Part shown: positions 14,472 through 23,703 of the stretch, in pieces
How positions within the stretch are numbered: position 1 is the stretch's first letter
Layout of the letters: each line of letters begins with the position of its first letter
Assembly: GCA_963814875.1 (NCBI GenBank)
Contig: CAWFFJ010000040.1
Location: forward strand, 1 to 64,000
DNA: 64,000 nt
Direction: 5' to 3'
From: CAVSIS01 sp963814875
Lineage (GTDB): Bacteria; Acidobacteriota; Thermoanaerobaculia; Thermoanaerobaculales; Sulfomarinibacteraceae
The notes under the pieces: model-generated
The model's database searches: none
What the model saw: only the letters and a program-made list of their open reading frames with translations
What the model was told of the DNA's origin: nothing
Made by a program: the position numbers and the translations under genes

Positions 14472-17400
14472 AGGTCACCCCCGGGAGTGTCACCATCGGA
14501 CGTCCGTCCCTGCGTCGGGGCGGTGATCGCAGCGGCGCCCGCGTCGACGAGCCGGGCGTTCAGCGCCGGGATCCCGTCGCCGAGGTAGCTGTTGACCTTG
14601 GACACCGTCGTCCGGGCCTCGCCGACGAGTTGGTCGAGGTAGGCCAGCTGCGCGGACGTCGGGGCGGAGAAGGCGGAGTCGACGTCCGAGAAGAGGTCCG
14701 CCAGCCGGTCGCCGAGCTTCGGCGCCTGGGCCCAGGTCGGCTTGCTGTCGTCGGTCAGCCATCCGCCCGAGCAGCTCCTTGACCTGCTTCGAGGCCTCGG
14801 TCGAGGACCGCGTCGAGGGCCTCGGGCACTCGCCGTCGCCGAGCTGTTTCGCCGCCGCACGCCGTGCGTCGAGCTGGGAGACGACCGCGTCGAGGTCCTT
14901 CATCGCCTGGTTGACGTCGGACGAGGCCCGGTTGAGGGCGACGGCGGCTGCACGCTGTGCCTCGAGCGCCCCGGGAGCGACCACGAGGCTCGGGTCGACG
15001 GCGACCTCCAGCGGCTGCTCGGCGACGGTCTTCCCATCGAGCACCACGCGGGCGGTGTAAGTCCCGGGCAGCACCCTCGGCCCGTGCGGCGGTCCCTGCC
15101 ACTCCTCGCGCTCCGGGTCGCGCTTGCGGATCACGGGCGGGTCGTCGGCAAGGTCCCATGCGGTGCGGTTGAGGCCGGTCTTGGCCGGGACCTTCTTGAG
15201 CGTGCGGACGTGGCGGCCGTCAGCGGCGACGATCTCGATCTTGAGCCGATCCTGGGTCGGCTTCTTCTTGACGTCCACGCTGTGCTCGGCCGTGTGGTCG
15301 ACCTCGGGCTCGACGCCTTCCTTGAGCCAGTAGGTGAGGATCGCACCGGTGGGTGGGTTGGGGGCCTTGAAGACCTTGGCGCCGAGACCGTAGCGGGTGA
15401 AGCGGGCTGGGAAGCGCAGCGCCGTGCGAACCGGGAACAGGTGCACCGGCTCGGCACGGACCGGGTCGTCAAGCTGCTGCAGGGCGGTGGCGTCGTCGAA
15501 GATCCACAGGCCGCGGCCGTGGGTGCCGAGGACGAGGTCGTTCTCCGGCTCCTTGACCACCAGGTCGTGGACCGGGACGGTCGGCAGGTTGGCGAGCCTC
15601 ATCGACTGCCAGTGACGCTCGTCGCGGCTCCCGTAGAGGCCGAGCTCCGTACCCGCCCAGAGCAGTCCGGGCACCCGCGGGTCCTGGCGGACGACCCACA
15701 CGAAGGCGCCGGCGGGCAGGTCGCCGGACACATTGCGCCAGGTCGCTCCATAGTCGTCGGTGCGGTAGATCCGGGGGGCCGGGTCGTCGAGTTGGTGACC
15801 GTCGAAGGCGGCCCAGGCGGTGCCCGGTGCGCTGCGTGAGGGCTCGATGTGCGACACCGCGGTGCCGTGCGGCAGACCGGGGACCCTGCCGACGACGTTG
15901 GTCCAGGACACGCCGCCGTCGCGCGTCAGCTGCAGGTTGCCATCATCAGTGCCGGCCCACAGGACACCCGCCTCGGCGGGGGACTCGGCGAAGGAGATTA
16001 CCGTGCAGTGGTACTCGGCCGTGGTGTTCTCCGGCCACACCGGGCCTCCCGCCTCGCCCATCTTGGCGGGATCGGCGGTGGTGAGATCCGGGCTGATCGC
16101 CTCCCAGGTGAGGCCGAAGTCGGTGCTCTTGAAGACCACGCTGCCGGCGAAGTAGACCGTGTCTGGGTCGTGCGGCGAGGCGACGATCGGCGCGTTCCAG
16201 TTGAAACGGACCGGGAGGTCCTTGGCCGGGCCGCCGTCGTTGCGGGCCGGCTGCGGGCTGACCGAGATCTGCTGTCGGGTGCGCATGTCGGTGCGGACGA
16301 TCGCTCCGGCCTGGGACTCGCTCAGGTAGAGGTCGGGGTCGTGGGCGTTGGCGACCATGTAGAAGCCGTCGCCGAAGCTGACCATGCGCCAGTCGTCGTC
16401 GAGGATGCCGGCCGGCTCGCGGGTGCGGCTCGGTCCGGTCCAGCAGCCGTTGTCCTGGAGGCCGCCGCCGACGAAGTAGAACGGCTGGCGGGCGTCGGCA
16501 AAAACCTGGTAGTACTGAGCGATCGGCAGGTTGCGGACCGCCTCCCAGGTGTCTCCGCGATCGTGGGAGACCGCGATCCCGCCGTCCTGGCCTTGCCACA
16601 GCCGGTTGGGGTCGAGCGGGTCGATCCACAGCGCGTGGTAGTCGATGTGGGTGCCGCGTGCGATCCGTTTGAACGTGTGCCCGCCGTCGATCGAGCGCCA
16701 CAGCGTGCTCGCAACTGCGTACACGGTGTTCTCGTCGGTCGGGTCGACCCGGACGTGGGTGTAGTAGAAGCCGCGCGACACGATCTCGACCTCGTCCGAG
16801 ACCCTGGTGAAGCTCGAGCCGCCGTCCGAAGAGCGGAACAGGGTGCCGGCGTTGGTCTCGGCGATGACGTAGACCACCTCCGGGTTCGAGCGCGCGACCG
16901 CGATCCCGATCCGTCCCATCTCCTTGGGCAGGCCCTTGGTGACCTTGGTCCAGGTGGCGCCGCCGTCGGTGGAGCGGAAGACCCCGCCGCCCTCTCCGCC
17001 GGAGGTGAAGCTCCACGGCCGGCGCTCGAAGCGCCACACGCCGGCGAGGATCAGCTTCGGGTTGGTCGGGTCCATCGCGAGATCGGAGATGCCGTGGTGG
17101 TCGTCGACGAACAGGACCTTGTCCCAGGTCGCACCGCCGTCCGAGGAGCGGAACACCCCCCGCTGGGAGTTGGGGCCGTAGATGTGGCCGAGGGCGCCGA
17201 CCCAGATCCGGTCCGGGTCGTTGGGGTCGACCAGGATCTTGGAGATGTGGCGGGTCTGGTCGAGGCCGAGGTGGGTCCAGGTGGCGCCGCCGTCGGTGGT
17301 GCGGTAGACGCCGTTGCCCGCCGAGACGCTGTTGCGGGCCGCCGACTCGCCGGTGCCGACGTAAACCACCGAGGGGTTGGACGGCGCGACCGCGATCGCA

Positions 17401-17687
17401 CCGATCGACGCCACCGGTTGGTGGTCAAAGACCGGCGTGAAGGTCGTCCCGGCGTCGCTGCTCTTCCACACGCCGCCCGCCGCGGCGCCGACCCACACCA
17501 CCTTCGGGTCTCCAGGGACGCCGGCGACGTCGGCGACGCGACCACCCATGTTCGCGGGTCCGAGGTTGCGCCACTCGAGGTGGTCGAAGGGGCCCGGCGG
17601 CGTCGTGCCGGCATCCGCCGCAGGGGCCGCCAGTGCCACGACGAGAGCGAGCGAGGTGAAGAGAACGGTGCGGAGATGGCGGCTCAT
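14468..17687 (-). CDS. Secreted VPS10/sortilin-like beta-propeller protein, frameshifted near its 3' end
   Basis: About 1070 residues. A signal peptide (MSRHLRTVLFTSLALVVALA, then ADA) is followed by repeated BNR/Asp-box motifs (SSDAGTTF, TTDGGATW, SSDGGATWDKV, STDGGATWTKV, SSDGGSSF, SIDGGHTF, STDFGLTWEAI, TRDGGVSWTNV, TDDYGATWRNV), typical of a sortilin/VPS10 or xyloglucanase-like propeller. Then comes a beta-rich domain and a C-terminal helical segment. Such proteins are abundant in Acidobacteria; no enzymatic activity can be claimed. Near the end the sensible frame changes about three times (around 14828, 14786 and 14755) before ending at TGA 14468-14470, which overlaps the next gene. That overlap supports 14468 as the true end. 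A strong GGGAGG precedes the ATG at 17687. Confidence 0.8.
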
Positions 17688-17961
17688 CAGCGGCCTCCCG
17701 TGATCGCGAGCGGGTCGAGCCCGAAGGTGGCGGCAGGATAGCTCACCCACGCCGTGCCGACCCCGGCCCCACCGTCCAAGCCGCCGGGCTGGAGGCTCGT
17801 GATCATTCTGCCGCTCATGCGCACACTCCTCTCCGCGCGTCGGGCTGGCTGTGCAGACGTACCTGCACCGAGGCCGTGAGAGCCGACCCGCCGGTCTGCG
17901 GTGGAAACCTCGTGCGTGTCGAAAGTCGTGCCCGGTTGGTTAGAACGGATCTCAGCAGAGG
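17688..17961. other. Intergenic stretch without a recognised gene
   Basis: Between the propeller gene start and the stub after pgl. It contains the upstream region of the propeller gene. No open frame with recognisable content and no clear promoter were found. Confidence 0.4.
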
Positions 17962-18129
17962 CTATTCCAGGTCTGGCGCCGCGGCGGCCCCGGTCGACCC
18001 GGGAGAACGGTGCGGGTCCGTTCCCGTCCAGGACGCGTCAGAGGCGACGGTCCCGATGCGGTGGTCCTCGAAGGTCACCACAGCTTCCTCGACCAGATGG
18101 TGCGCCGTTGCAATCGGATCGGAGCTCAC
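17962..18129 (-). pseudogene. Truncated N-terminal stub, possibly of a GH100 (neutral invertase-like) gene
   Basis: The GTG overlaps the pgl stop (GTGA), as expected of a real last gene of this operon. The first 30 or so residues (DPIATAHHLVEEAVVTFE, then HRIGTVAS) resemble the start of bacterial neutral invertase/glycogen-debranching-like proteins, which begin with a helix and a GTVA(A) strand. After that the sequence turns to low-complexity residues and stops at 55 aa. I infer a cut or frameshifted gene; the family assignment rests on a short match and is weak. Confidence 0.35.
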
Positions 18130-18881
18130 GGTCGGCCCTCCGTCGCGCCGCCGCCGGTCGCCGCGAGGCGGCTCGCAGCCGCAGCGTCGACCAGCCAGCG
18201 CGGCTCCGAGAAGCGGGGCCGGATGAGTTGGGCAGGGAGCTCCTCGGGTCGGTTCGGTCCCTCCACGACCCGTAGCAGCACGGCGGCCTTCGCCTCGCCC
18301 GACGCCAGGAAGACGACAGACCGCGCCCGGTTCAGGACGGCGGTGGTGAGGGTGACCCGGGCGAAGGGCTGGCCGGGCACCCGCACACCGACCGCCCACG
18401 TCGCGGTCTCGTGCAGTGCGGGGTCGTTCGGGAAAAGCGACGCGGTATGGCCGTTCTCGCCGAGTCCGAGCAGCACGAGATCGAAGGTCGGGCCGTCGCC
18501 GTCGGCGAAGAACGAACGCAGCAGCGCATCGTAGGCGAGCGCGGCACGCGCGGGGTCGCCGGCGCAGCGGATCGGATGGATGTGGTCGGCGGGAACCGGA
18601 ACGCGGTCGAGCAGGGCCTCGCGCACGGTGCGTTCGTTGCTGGACGGGTCGTCCGGGGGCACGCAGCGTTCATCGCCCCAGAAGACGTGGACCTCCGGCC
18701 ACGGCACGGTGCCGGCGAGGGCAGGCGAGGCGAGGGACCGGTAGGCGGGCAACGGCGTGCCGCCGCCGGCGACGGCGACCGTGAACCGGCCCCGCGCCCG
18801 CACTGCGTCTCGTGCGCAGGCCGCGATCAGCTCGGCGGCACTGCGCGCGAGGGCTTCCGTGTCCGGTTCGACCCGGATCAC
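18126..18881 (-). CDS. pgl: 6-phosphogluconolactonase
   Basis: 251 residues, the usual length. It hydrolyses 6-phosphogluconolactone in the oxidative pentose phosphate pathway (cytoplasm). Motifs: FTVAVAGGGTPLPAYRSL, VHVFWGDERCVPPDDPSSN and LLGLGENGHTASLFPND, the active-site block. The GTG start overlaps the stop of zwf (GTGA), so the order zwf-pgl matches the reaction order and suggests coupled translation. Confidence 0.93.
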   Translation of the reverse strand: MIRVEPDTEALARSAAELIAACARDAVRARGRFTVAVAGGGTPLPAYRSLASPALAGTVPWPEVHVFWGDERCVPPDDPSSNERTVREALLDRVPVPADHIHPIRCAGDPARAALAYDALLRSFFADGDGPTFDLVLLGLGENGHTASLFPNDPALHETATWAVGVRVPGQPFARVTLTTAVLNRARSVVFLASGEAKAAVLLRVVEGPNRPEELPAQLIRPRFSEPRWLVDAAAASRLAATGGGATEGRP

Positions 18882-20380
18882 TCGGTCTCCCCGTCGCCGA
18901 CGCTCGGCGCCAGCCAGTTGCGCCCGTCGCGCGCGATCAGAACCTCCGCCGCCTCGGGCCCCCAGGAACCGGCGGCGTAGGTCGACACCTCTGGGGTGGT
19001 TCCGGAAGCCCATGCTTTGAGGATCGGCATCATCACGGACCAGGCGGCCTCGACCTGGTCGGTGCGCTTGAACAGCGTGGAGTCGCCCTCCATCACGTCG
19101 AGTAGAAGCGTCTGGTAGGCTTCGGGGGGGACCTCATCGAACGCCTCGCGGTAGGTGAAGCGCATGTCGACAGGGCTCAGACGCACCTTGAGCCCGGGCC
19201 GCTTCGCTTGGAAGCGCAACACGATGCCCTCGTCGGGCTGGATGTGGAGCACGATCCGGTTGGGCTGCCAGTCGCCGACCGCCGCCGAGGGGAAGATCTG
19301 GTGCGGCGCAGGGCGGAAGTGGATCGAGACCTCGGACGCCTTGATTGGGAGCCGCTTGCCGGTGCGCAGGTAGAACGGCACCCCGTGCCAGCGCCAGTTG
19401 TCCACGAACAGCTTGACCGCGGCGAAGGTCTCGGTGTCCGAGTCTGCGGCGACGTCCGGCTCCTCGCGGTACGCCGGGACCCGCTCGCCCTCCAGCCAGC
19501 CTGCTGCGTACTGCCCGCGGACCGCATGGTGCGCGGCCTCGTCGGGGGGAATCGGACGGATGGCGTGGAGCACGTCGGTTGTCTTGTTGCGGATCTCTTC
19601 GTCCTGGAACGAAACGGGTGGCTCCATCGCGACCAGGCACATGACCTGGAGCAGGTGGCTCTGGACCATGTCGCGCAGGGCGCCGGTGCCGTCGTAGTAG
19701 CCGCCGCGGTGCTCGACTCCGACTCGCTCCGCCATGGTGATCTGGACGTGGTCGATGTAGCGCTGGTCCCAGATCGGCTCGAACATCGCGTTCGCGAATC
19801 GGAAGGCGAGGATGTTCTGAACCGTCTCTTTGCCCAGGTAGTGGTCGATACGGTAGATCTGCGACTCGTCGAAGTACTCGGTCAGGGTGCGGTTGAGCTC
19901 GCGGGCGGACTCGAGGTCGCGGCCGAAGGGCTTCTCCACCACGATCCTGGCCCGGGCCGCGTTCCGGCACAGCTGGGTGGTGCCGAGCTTCTCGACCGCG
20001 GTCTCGATCATCGTCGGGGGGATCGCGAGGTAGAACACGCGGCTCGGCTCGACCCTCCACTCCAACTCGATCGCGGCCAGCGTCTCCGCGAGGCGGGTGT
20101 AGGCGGCGTCGTCGCCGAAGTCGGCCGTGAGGTAGCTGATCCGACGTGCGAAGTCGTTCCAGGTGCCCTCGTCGGCCGGCTCGAGATGCTCCTTGAGGTG
20201 CGCGCCGTAGGAGTCGTCGTCCAGCTCGCGAAGGTCGACCCCGATGATCGCGAAGTGCTCGGGCAGCCAGCCGCCGGTGAAGAGGTTATAGAGTGCAGGC
20301 ACCAGCTTGCGCCAGGTGAGGTCGCCACCGGCGCCGAAGATGGTGATGACCGAAGGATCGGGACGTGCTGTGGGGTCCAT
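18878..20380 (-). CDS. zwf: Glucose-6-phosphate 1-dehydrogenase
   Basis: 500 residues, full length. It oxidises glucose-6-phosphate with NADP. FGAGGDLTWRKLVPALYNL is the cofactor loop, VVEKPFGRDLESA follows, and the substrate site RIDHYLGKE lies at about 178-186. The ATG shares one base with the gnd stop (TGATG), and the stop overlaps pgl. The three genes zwf, pgl and gnd form the whole oxidative branch in one operon. Confidence 0.95.
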   Translation of the reverse strand: MDPTARPDPSVITIFGAGGDLTWRKLVPALYNLFTGGWLPEHFAIIGVDLRELDDDSYGAHLKEHLEPADEGTWNDFARRISYLTADFGDDAAYTRLAETLAAIELEWRVEPSRVFYLAIPPTMIETAVEKLGTTQLCRNAARARIVVEKPFGRDLESARELNRTLTEYFDESQIYRIDHYLGKETVQNILAFRFANAMFEPIWDQRYIDHVQITMAERVGVEHRGGYYDGTGALRDMVQSHLLQVMCLVAMEPPVSFQDEEIRNKTTDVLHAIRPIPPDEAAHHAVRGQYAAGWLEGERVPAYREEPDVAADSDTETFAAVKLFVDNWRWHGVPFYLRTGKRLPIKASEVSIHFRPAPHQIFPSAAVGDWQPNRIVLHIQPDEGIVLRFQAKRPGLKVRLSPVDMRFTYREAFDEVPPEAYQTLLLDVMEGDSTLFKRTDQVEAAWSVMMPILKAWASGTTPEVSTYAAGSWGPEAAEVLIARDGRNWLAPSVGDGETE

Positions 20381-21813
20381 CAGCCGCGCTCATTCCGGTT
20401 CGGACGCCAGTCGCTGTGGAAGGTGCCGTCGCGGTCGAGCCGCTGGTAGGTGTGGGCGCCGAAGCAGTCCCGCTGGGCCTGGATGAGGTTGGCCGGCAGC
20501 CGGGCGCTGGTGAAGGCGTCGAAGTAGCCGAGGCTCGCGGCGAGCCCGGGCACCGGGACGCCGGCCGTCACCGCCGTCACCACGGTCCTACGGAGCCCGT
20601 CCTGGCGGGCCCTCACCTCGTGGCCGAGGTCCGGGTCGAGGAGCAGGTTGGGCAGCTCCGGACTGTCGCCGAAGGCGCGGCGGATCGGCTCCAGGAGATC
20701 GGCGCGGATGATGCAGCCTCCGCGCCAGATGCGGGCGACGTCGGCGAGGCGGAGCCCGTACTCGTGGGCCTCGGAACCGGTTCGCAGCAGGGCCATGCCC
20801 TGGGCGTAGGTGATGATCATCCCGGCCAGCACCGCATCGCCGAGCGCGGTGACGACCCGGCCGCCCTCGTCTGCCGCCTTGCGTGAGGGCGGGCCGAGGA
20901 CCGACTCGGCGAGGCGGCGCTGCTCGAGCAGATCCGACATCCCGCGCATGGCGACGGCGGTGTCGATGGTCGGCAGCGGAACCTGGAGGTCCATCGCCTC
21001 CTGGGAGGTCCACTTTCCGGTGCCCTTCTGGCGGGCCGCGTCGAGCACCGCGTCGAGCAGCCTCCCGTGGCTGTCGTCGTCCTCACGGAGCAGGATGTCG
21101 GCTGTGATCTCGACCAGGAAACCCGCCTGCGGGCCCTCGTTCCAGCCGGCGAAGACCTCGTGGATCCCGTCGTTGTCGAGCCCGAGGCCGCGGTGCATGA
21201 GGTCGTAGGCTTCGGCGAGGAGCTGCATCAGGCCGTACTCGATGCCGTTGTGAACCATCTTCACGTAGTGCCCGGCCGAGCGTGGTCCGAGGTGGGTCAC
21301 GCAGGGGTCGCCGTCGATCTTCGCCGCGGCCGCCTCGAGCATCGGCCGGACCTGCTGCCAGGCCGGCTCGGGACCCCCGGGCATGATGCTCGGACCGTGC
21401 CGGGCGCCCTCCTCGCCGCCCGAGATGCCGATGCCCATGAAGCGCAGACCCTCCGCGGCCAGGGCCTCGGAGCGCCGCTCGCCGTCGCGGAAGTGCGAGT
21501 TGCCGCCGTCGATGATGAGGTCGTCCCGGTCAAGGTGCGGCGTGAGCGCCTCGATCACGGCATCGACCGGGTCGCCTGCCGGCACCAGGAGCATGACCGC
21601 CCGCGGCCGTTCGAGCGCCGCCACCAGGTCCTTCGCCGAGCCGACGCCGCGCACGGGCCGCTCGCCGGCCTCGCGCTCGAGGGCGGAGATCTTTTCCGGA
21701 TCGAGGTCGAAGCCGACCGACGCGTAGCCGTGGTCGGCCAGGTTGAGCAGGAAGTTGCGGCCCATCACACCGAGGCCGACCATGCCGATCTGCTGCTGCC
21801 TAGGTTCGCTCAT
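20380..21813 (-). CDS. gnd: 6-phosphogluconate dehydrogenase, decarboxylating
   Basis: 477 residues. It converts 6-phosphogluconate to ribulose-5-phosphate. IGMVGLGVMGRNFLLNLADHG is the dinucleotide site near the N-terminus, GISGGEEGARHGPSIMPGG and HYVKMVHNGIEYGLMQLLAE are active-site blocks, and the C-terminal domain (GTGKWTSQEAMDLQVPLPTI, IRADLLEPIRRAF) is complete. The ATG at 21813 overlaps the stop of the HAD gene (ATGA). Confidence 0.95.
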   Translation of the reverse strand: MSEPRQQQIGMVGLGVMGRNFLLNLADHGYASVGFDLDPEKISALEREAGERPVRGVGSAKDLVAALERPRAVMLLVPAGDPVDAVIEALTPHLDRDDLIIDGGNSHFRDGERRSEALAAEGLRFMGIGISGGEEGARHGPSIMPGGPEPAWQQVRPMLEAAAAKIDGDPCVTHLGPRSAGHYVKMVHNGIEYGLMQLLAEAYDLMHRGLGLDNDGIHEVFAGWNEGPQAGFLVEITADILLREDDDSHGRLLDAVLDAARQKGTGKWTSQEAMDLQVPLPTIDTAVAMRGMSDLLEQRRLAESVLGPPSRKAADEGGRVVTALGDAVLAGMIITYAQGMALLRTGSEAHEYGLRLADVARIWRGGCIIRADLLEPIRRAFGDSPELPNLLLDPDLGHEVRARQDGLRRTVVTAVTAGVPVPGLAASLGYFDAFTSARLPANLIQAQRDCFGAHTYQRLDRDGTFHSDWRPNRNERG

Positions 21814-22463
21814 GAGGTGCTCCGAGAAGTGGTTTGCCGAGCGGTCGGCGTCGTGAGCCCGAGTCGCGCCAGGGCGGCGCGCGTGCTCGAGATATCGGTG
21901 TGGTGGATGCCGTGGATGCCGAGGCCGCGTGCGACCCGGGCGAACATCGCCCGGTCGTCGAGGTAGGCAACCTCCTCGGGTGCGCTCTGCGAGCAGTCGA
22001 GGGCGACCCGGTAGATGTCCTCGTCGGGCTTGCGCAGGTGGACGAAGCACGAGCACACGAAGAAGTCGATCAGCCGCCCGAGCTCGAATGTGCGCACCCG
22101 ATGGAGGGTGAGCTCGCGGCCCTCGTTGCTCACCGCCACGACGCGAAGGGCGTGGGCCCGGCGGAGCTCGGCGACCAGCTCGAGCATCTCCGGGATCGGG
22201 GTCGACTGGGCGAACATAAAGTCGCGGAAGTCTTCGGGGGAGAACTCGCGTTCGGTGTAGAACACGACCCGTTCGAGATACTCCCTGAGACCGAGCTTGC
22301 CGACCTCGTAGGTGTCGAAGGTCATGTGATGGCGCCCGTCGAGCTCGTCCCAGTCGAGCCCGAAGTGTCCGGCCGCGCGGCGGCGCGCGTGATGGTCCCA
22401 GCCGTTGGACAGGATGACGCCGCCGATGTCGAGGAACAGCGTCCGGACCGCTGGCGGGCTCAT
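21810..22463 (-). CDS. HAD-superfamily hydrolase
   Basis: 217 residues. TLFLDIGGVILSNGW is HAD motif I with the nucleophile aspartate, VVAVSNEG is motif II, and RKPDEDIYRVAL with VAYLDDR gives motifs III and IV, as in the YihX-like phosphatases. It overlaps its neighbours on both sides (ATGA), so it belongs to the pentose phosphate operon; a sugar-phosphate phosphatase role is plausible but unproven. Confidence 0.85.
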   Translation of the reverse strand: MSPPAVRTLFLDIGGVILSNGWDHHARRRAAGHFGLDWDELDGRHHMTFDTYEVGKLGLREYLERVVFYTEREFSPEDFRDFMFAQSTPIPEMLELVAELRRAHALRVVAVSNEGRELTLHRVRTFELGRLIDFFVCSCFVHLRKPDEDIYRVALDCSQSAPEEVAYLDDRAMFARVARGLGIHGIHHTDISSTRAALARLGLTTPTARQTTSRSTS

Positions 22464-22831
22464 TCAGCCACCTCGCGGACAGCGGCGGTGATCTTCTCCG
22501 TGAGCGCTGCGAGCGCGCGCTCCGGGTCGCCCTTCACGTGCACCCGCAGGGCGGTGCGCCCGTGCCGGCCGAGCGCCTCGAGGTCGCCCCGGACCTGGGC
22601 CTCGCGCAGCACGCCGAAGCTGTACGGACGGCCGGGGATGGCGACGTCGTAGTCGGAGGAGTCGGCGATCGCGTGGTCGAAGATCGAGGGGTTCGACGTC
22701 ACGCCGCGCCGGTCGTCGTGCTCGATCATCCGGGCGAGCTCGCCCGAGAGGATCATGTTGCTGTGGATGAAGTCCATCCAGACGCTCTGGCCGAGTTCCT
22801 GGATGCCGACGAGCGGGTTCTGAGGGCTCAT
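22460..22831 (-). pseudogene. Transaldolase / phosphoglucose isomerase fusion reduced to its two ends (in-frame internal deletion)
   Basis: A 123-codon open frame. Residues 1-62 read as a transaldolase N-terminus (NPLVGIQELGQSVWMDF, then RRGVTSNPSIFDHAIA and SSDYD). Without a break it becomes the C-terminal tail of the transaldolase/glucose-6-phosphate isomerase fusion (GRPYSFGVLREAQVRGDLEA, LGRHGRTALRVHVKGD). The usual bifunctional protein is near 950 residues, so about 830 are missing, including both active sites. Start and stop overlap rpiB and the HAD gene exactly as an intact operon member would. It is either a real deletion that kept frame or an assembly collapse. No enzymatic activity is expected. 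Confidence 0.72.
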
Positions 22832-23283
22832 GAACTGTCACCATGTTCCAGGGCCGCGATCTTGCGCAGGCGGCGTCGAAACCTCTCCTGGTGCGAGAAG
22901 CGTGCGTCGAGGAAGGTGCGCACCAGCTCGAGCGCCAGGGCATGACCGGTGACCTGGCCGCCGAGGCAGAGGACGTTCATGTCGTCGTCCTCCACACCCT
23001 GGCGGGCCGAGAAGCAGTCGGTGATCAGGGCGGCGCGGACGCCGGAGACCTTGTTGGCGGCGATCGCCGCGCCGACTCCGCTGCCGCAGATGGCGAGCCC
23101 GCGGTCGACCTCGCCGCGAGCCACTGCACGTGCGAGGGGAACCACGATGTCGGGGAAGTCGTCCTCGGGGTCGAGGGCGGCGGCGCCGAAGTCGACCGCG
23201 GCGTGGCCGAGGCTCTCGAGGTCGGATTGGAGCCGTTGCTTGAGGTCCCACCCGCCGTGGTCCGCGGCGACGCCGATCCGCAT
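22828..23283 (-). CDS. rpiB: Ribose-5-phosphate isomerase B
   Basis: 151 residues of the RpiB/LacAB fold. It interconverts ribulose-5-phosphate and ribose-5-phosphate. MRIGVAADHGGWDLKQRL at the start, AICGSGVGAAIAANK with the catalytic cysteine in the ICGSGVG loop, and DDMNVLCLGGQVTGHALA are all present. It is the first gene of the pentose phosphate operon and overlaps the transaldolase remnant by four bases. Confidence 0.93.
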   Translation of the reverse strand: MRIGVAADHGGWDLKQRLQSDLESLGHAAVDFGAAALDPEDDFPDIVVPLARAVARGEVDRGLAICGSGVGAAIAANKVSGVRAALITDCFSARQGVEDDDMNVLCLGGQVTGHALALELVRTFLDARFSHQERFRRRLRKIAALEHGDSS

Positions 23284-23703
23284 CACCGCCTCCCGTGCCG
23301 CGCGGTGTGGGAACCGTCGCTCACTGCGCAACGCCACGAGGGCGGAGGGCTGCCGAGGAATGACGCAAGCTGGTGGGACATGACGCTCCTTCCGAGCGGC
23401 GCCTCGCGCCCGAGGGTGTCGCCGCTCTGAGAGAACAGGTCCTGGGCGGCAGCTGTTCCGAGGGCGGCGAGACGCCGCTCCGAGAGTGTCACGGCTCGAC
23501 CCTCACCGTCTGGACGCCGTCGGTGACACGGGGCTTGAACGTGCACTCGACCGCTGTGGCTGTGGCTTTGACCGGGCCGCTGGCTCCGTACCGCAGTGCC
23601 GGCCTTCGCGCGCCTCCTGACCGCGGCCGAGCTCCAAGACTCGTCGCCCTCCTCGGGACGCGGGAACGCCCGGTTCGAGACCAGCACGCTCCCTGAGCTG
23701 GTC
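23284..23703. other. Stretch of 420 bases without a confident gene
   Basis: The region lies upstream of rpiB and downstream of the ABM-like gene. On the minus strand a frame ending at TGA 23489-23491 has protein-like composition (GPVKATATAVECTF, KPRVTDGVQTVRVEP) but no start codon with a binding site could be placed, so I leave it uncalled. GC-rich inverted motifs lie at 23390-23490. No clear promoter was found. Confidence 0.4.

Noticed and set aside
15849..17741. 630-codon + strand frame over the propeller gene
   Set aside because: Same composition bias; the minus strand shows nine Asp-box motifs in good order.
23489..23620. Small gene upstream of rpiB on the minus strand
   Set aside because: Protein-like composition but no start codon with a ribosome binding site and no recognisable family.
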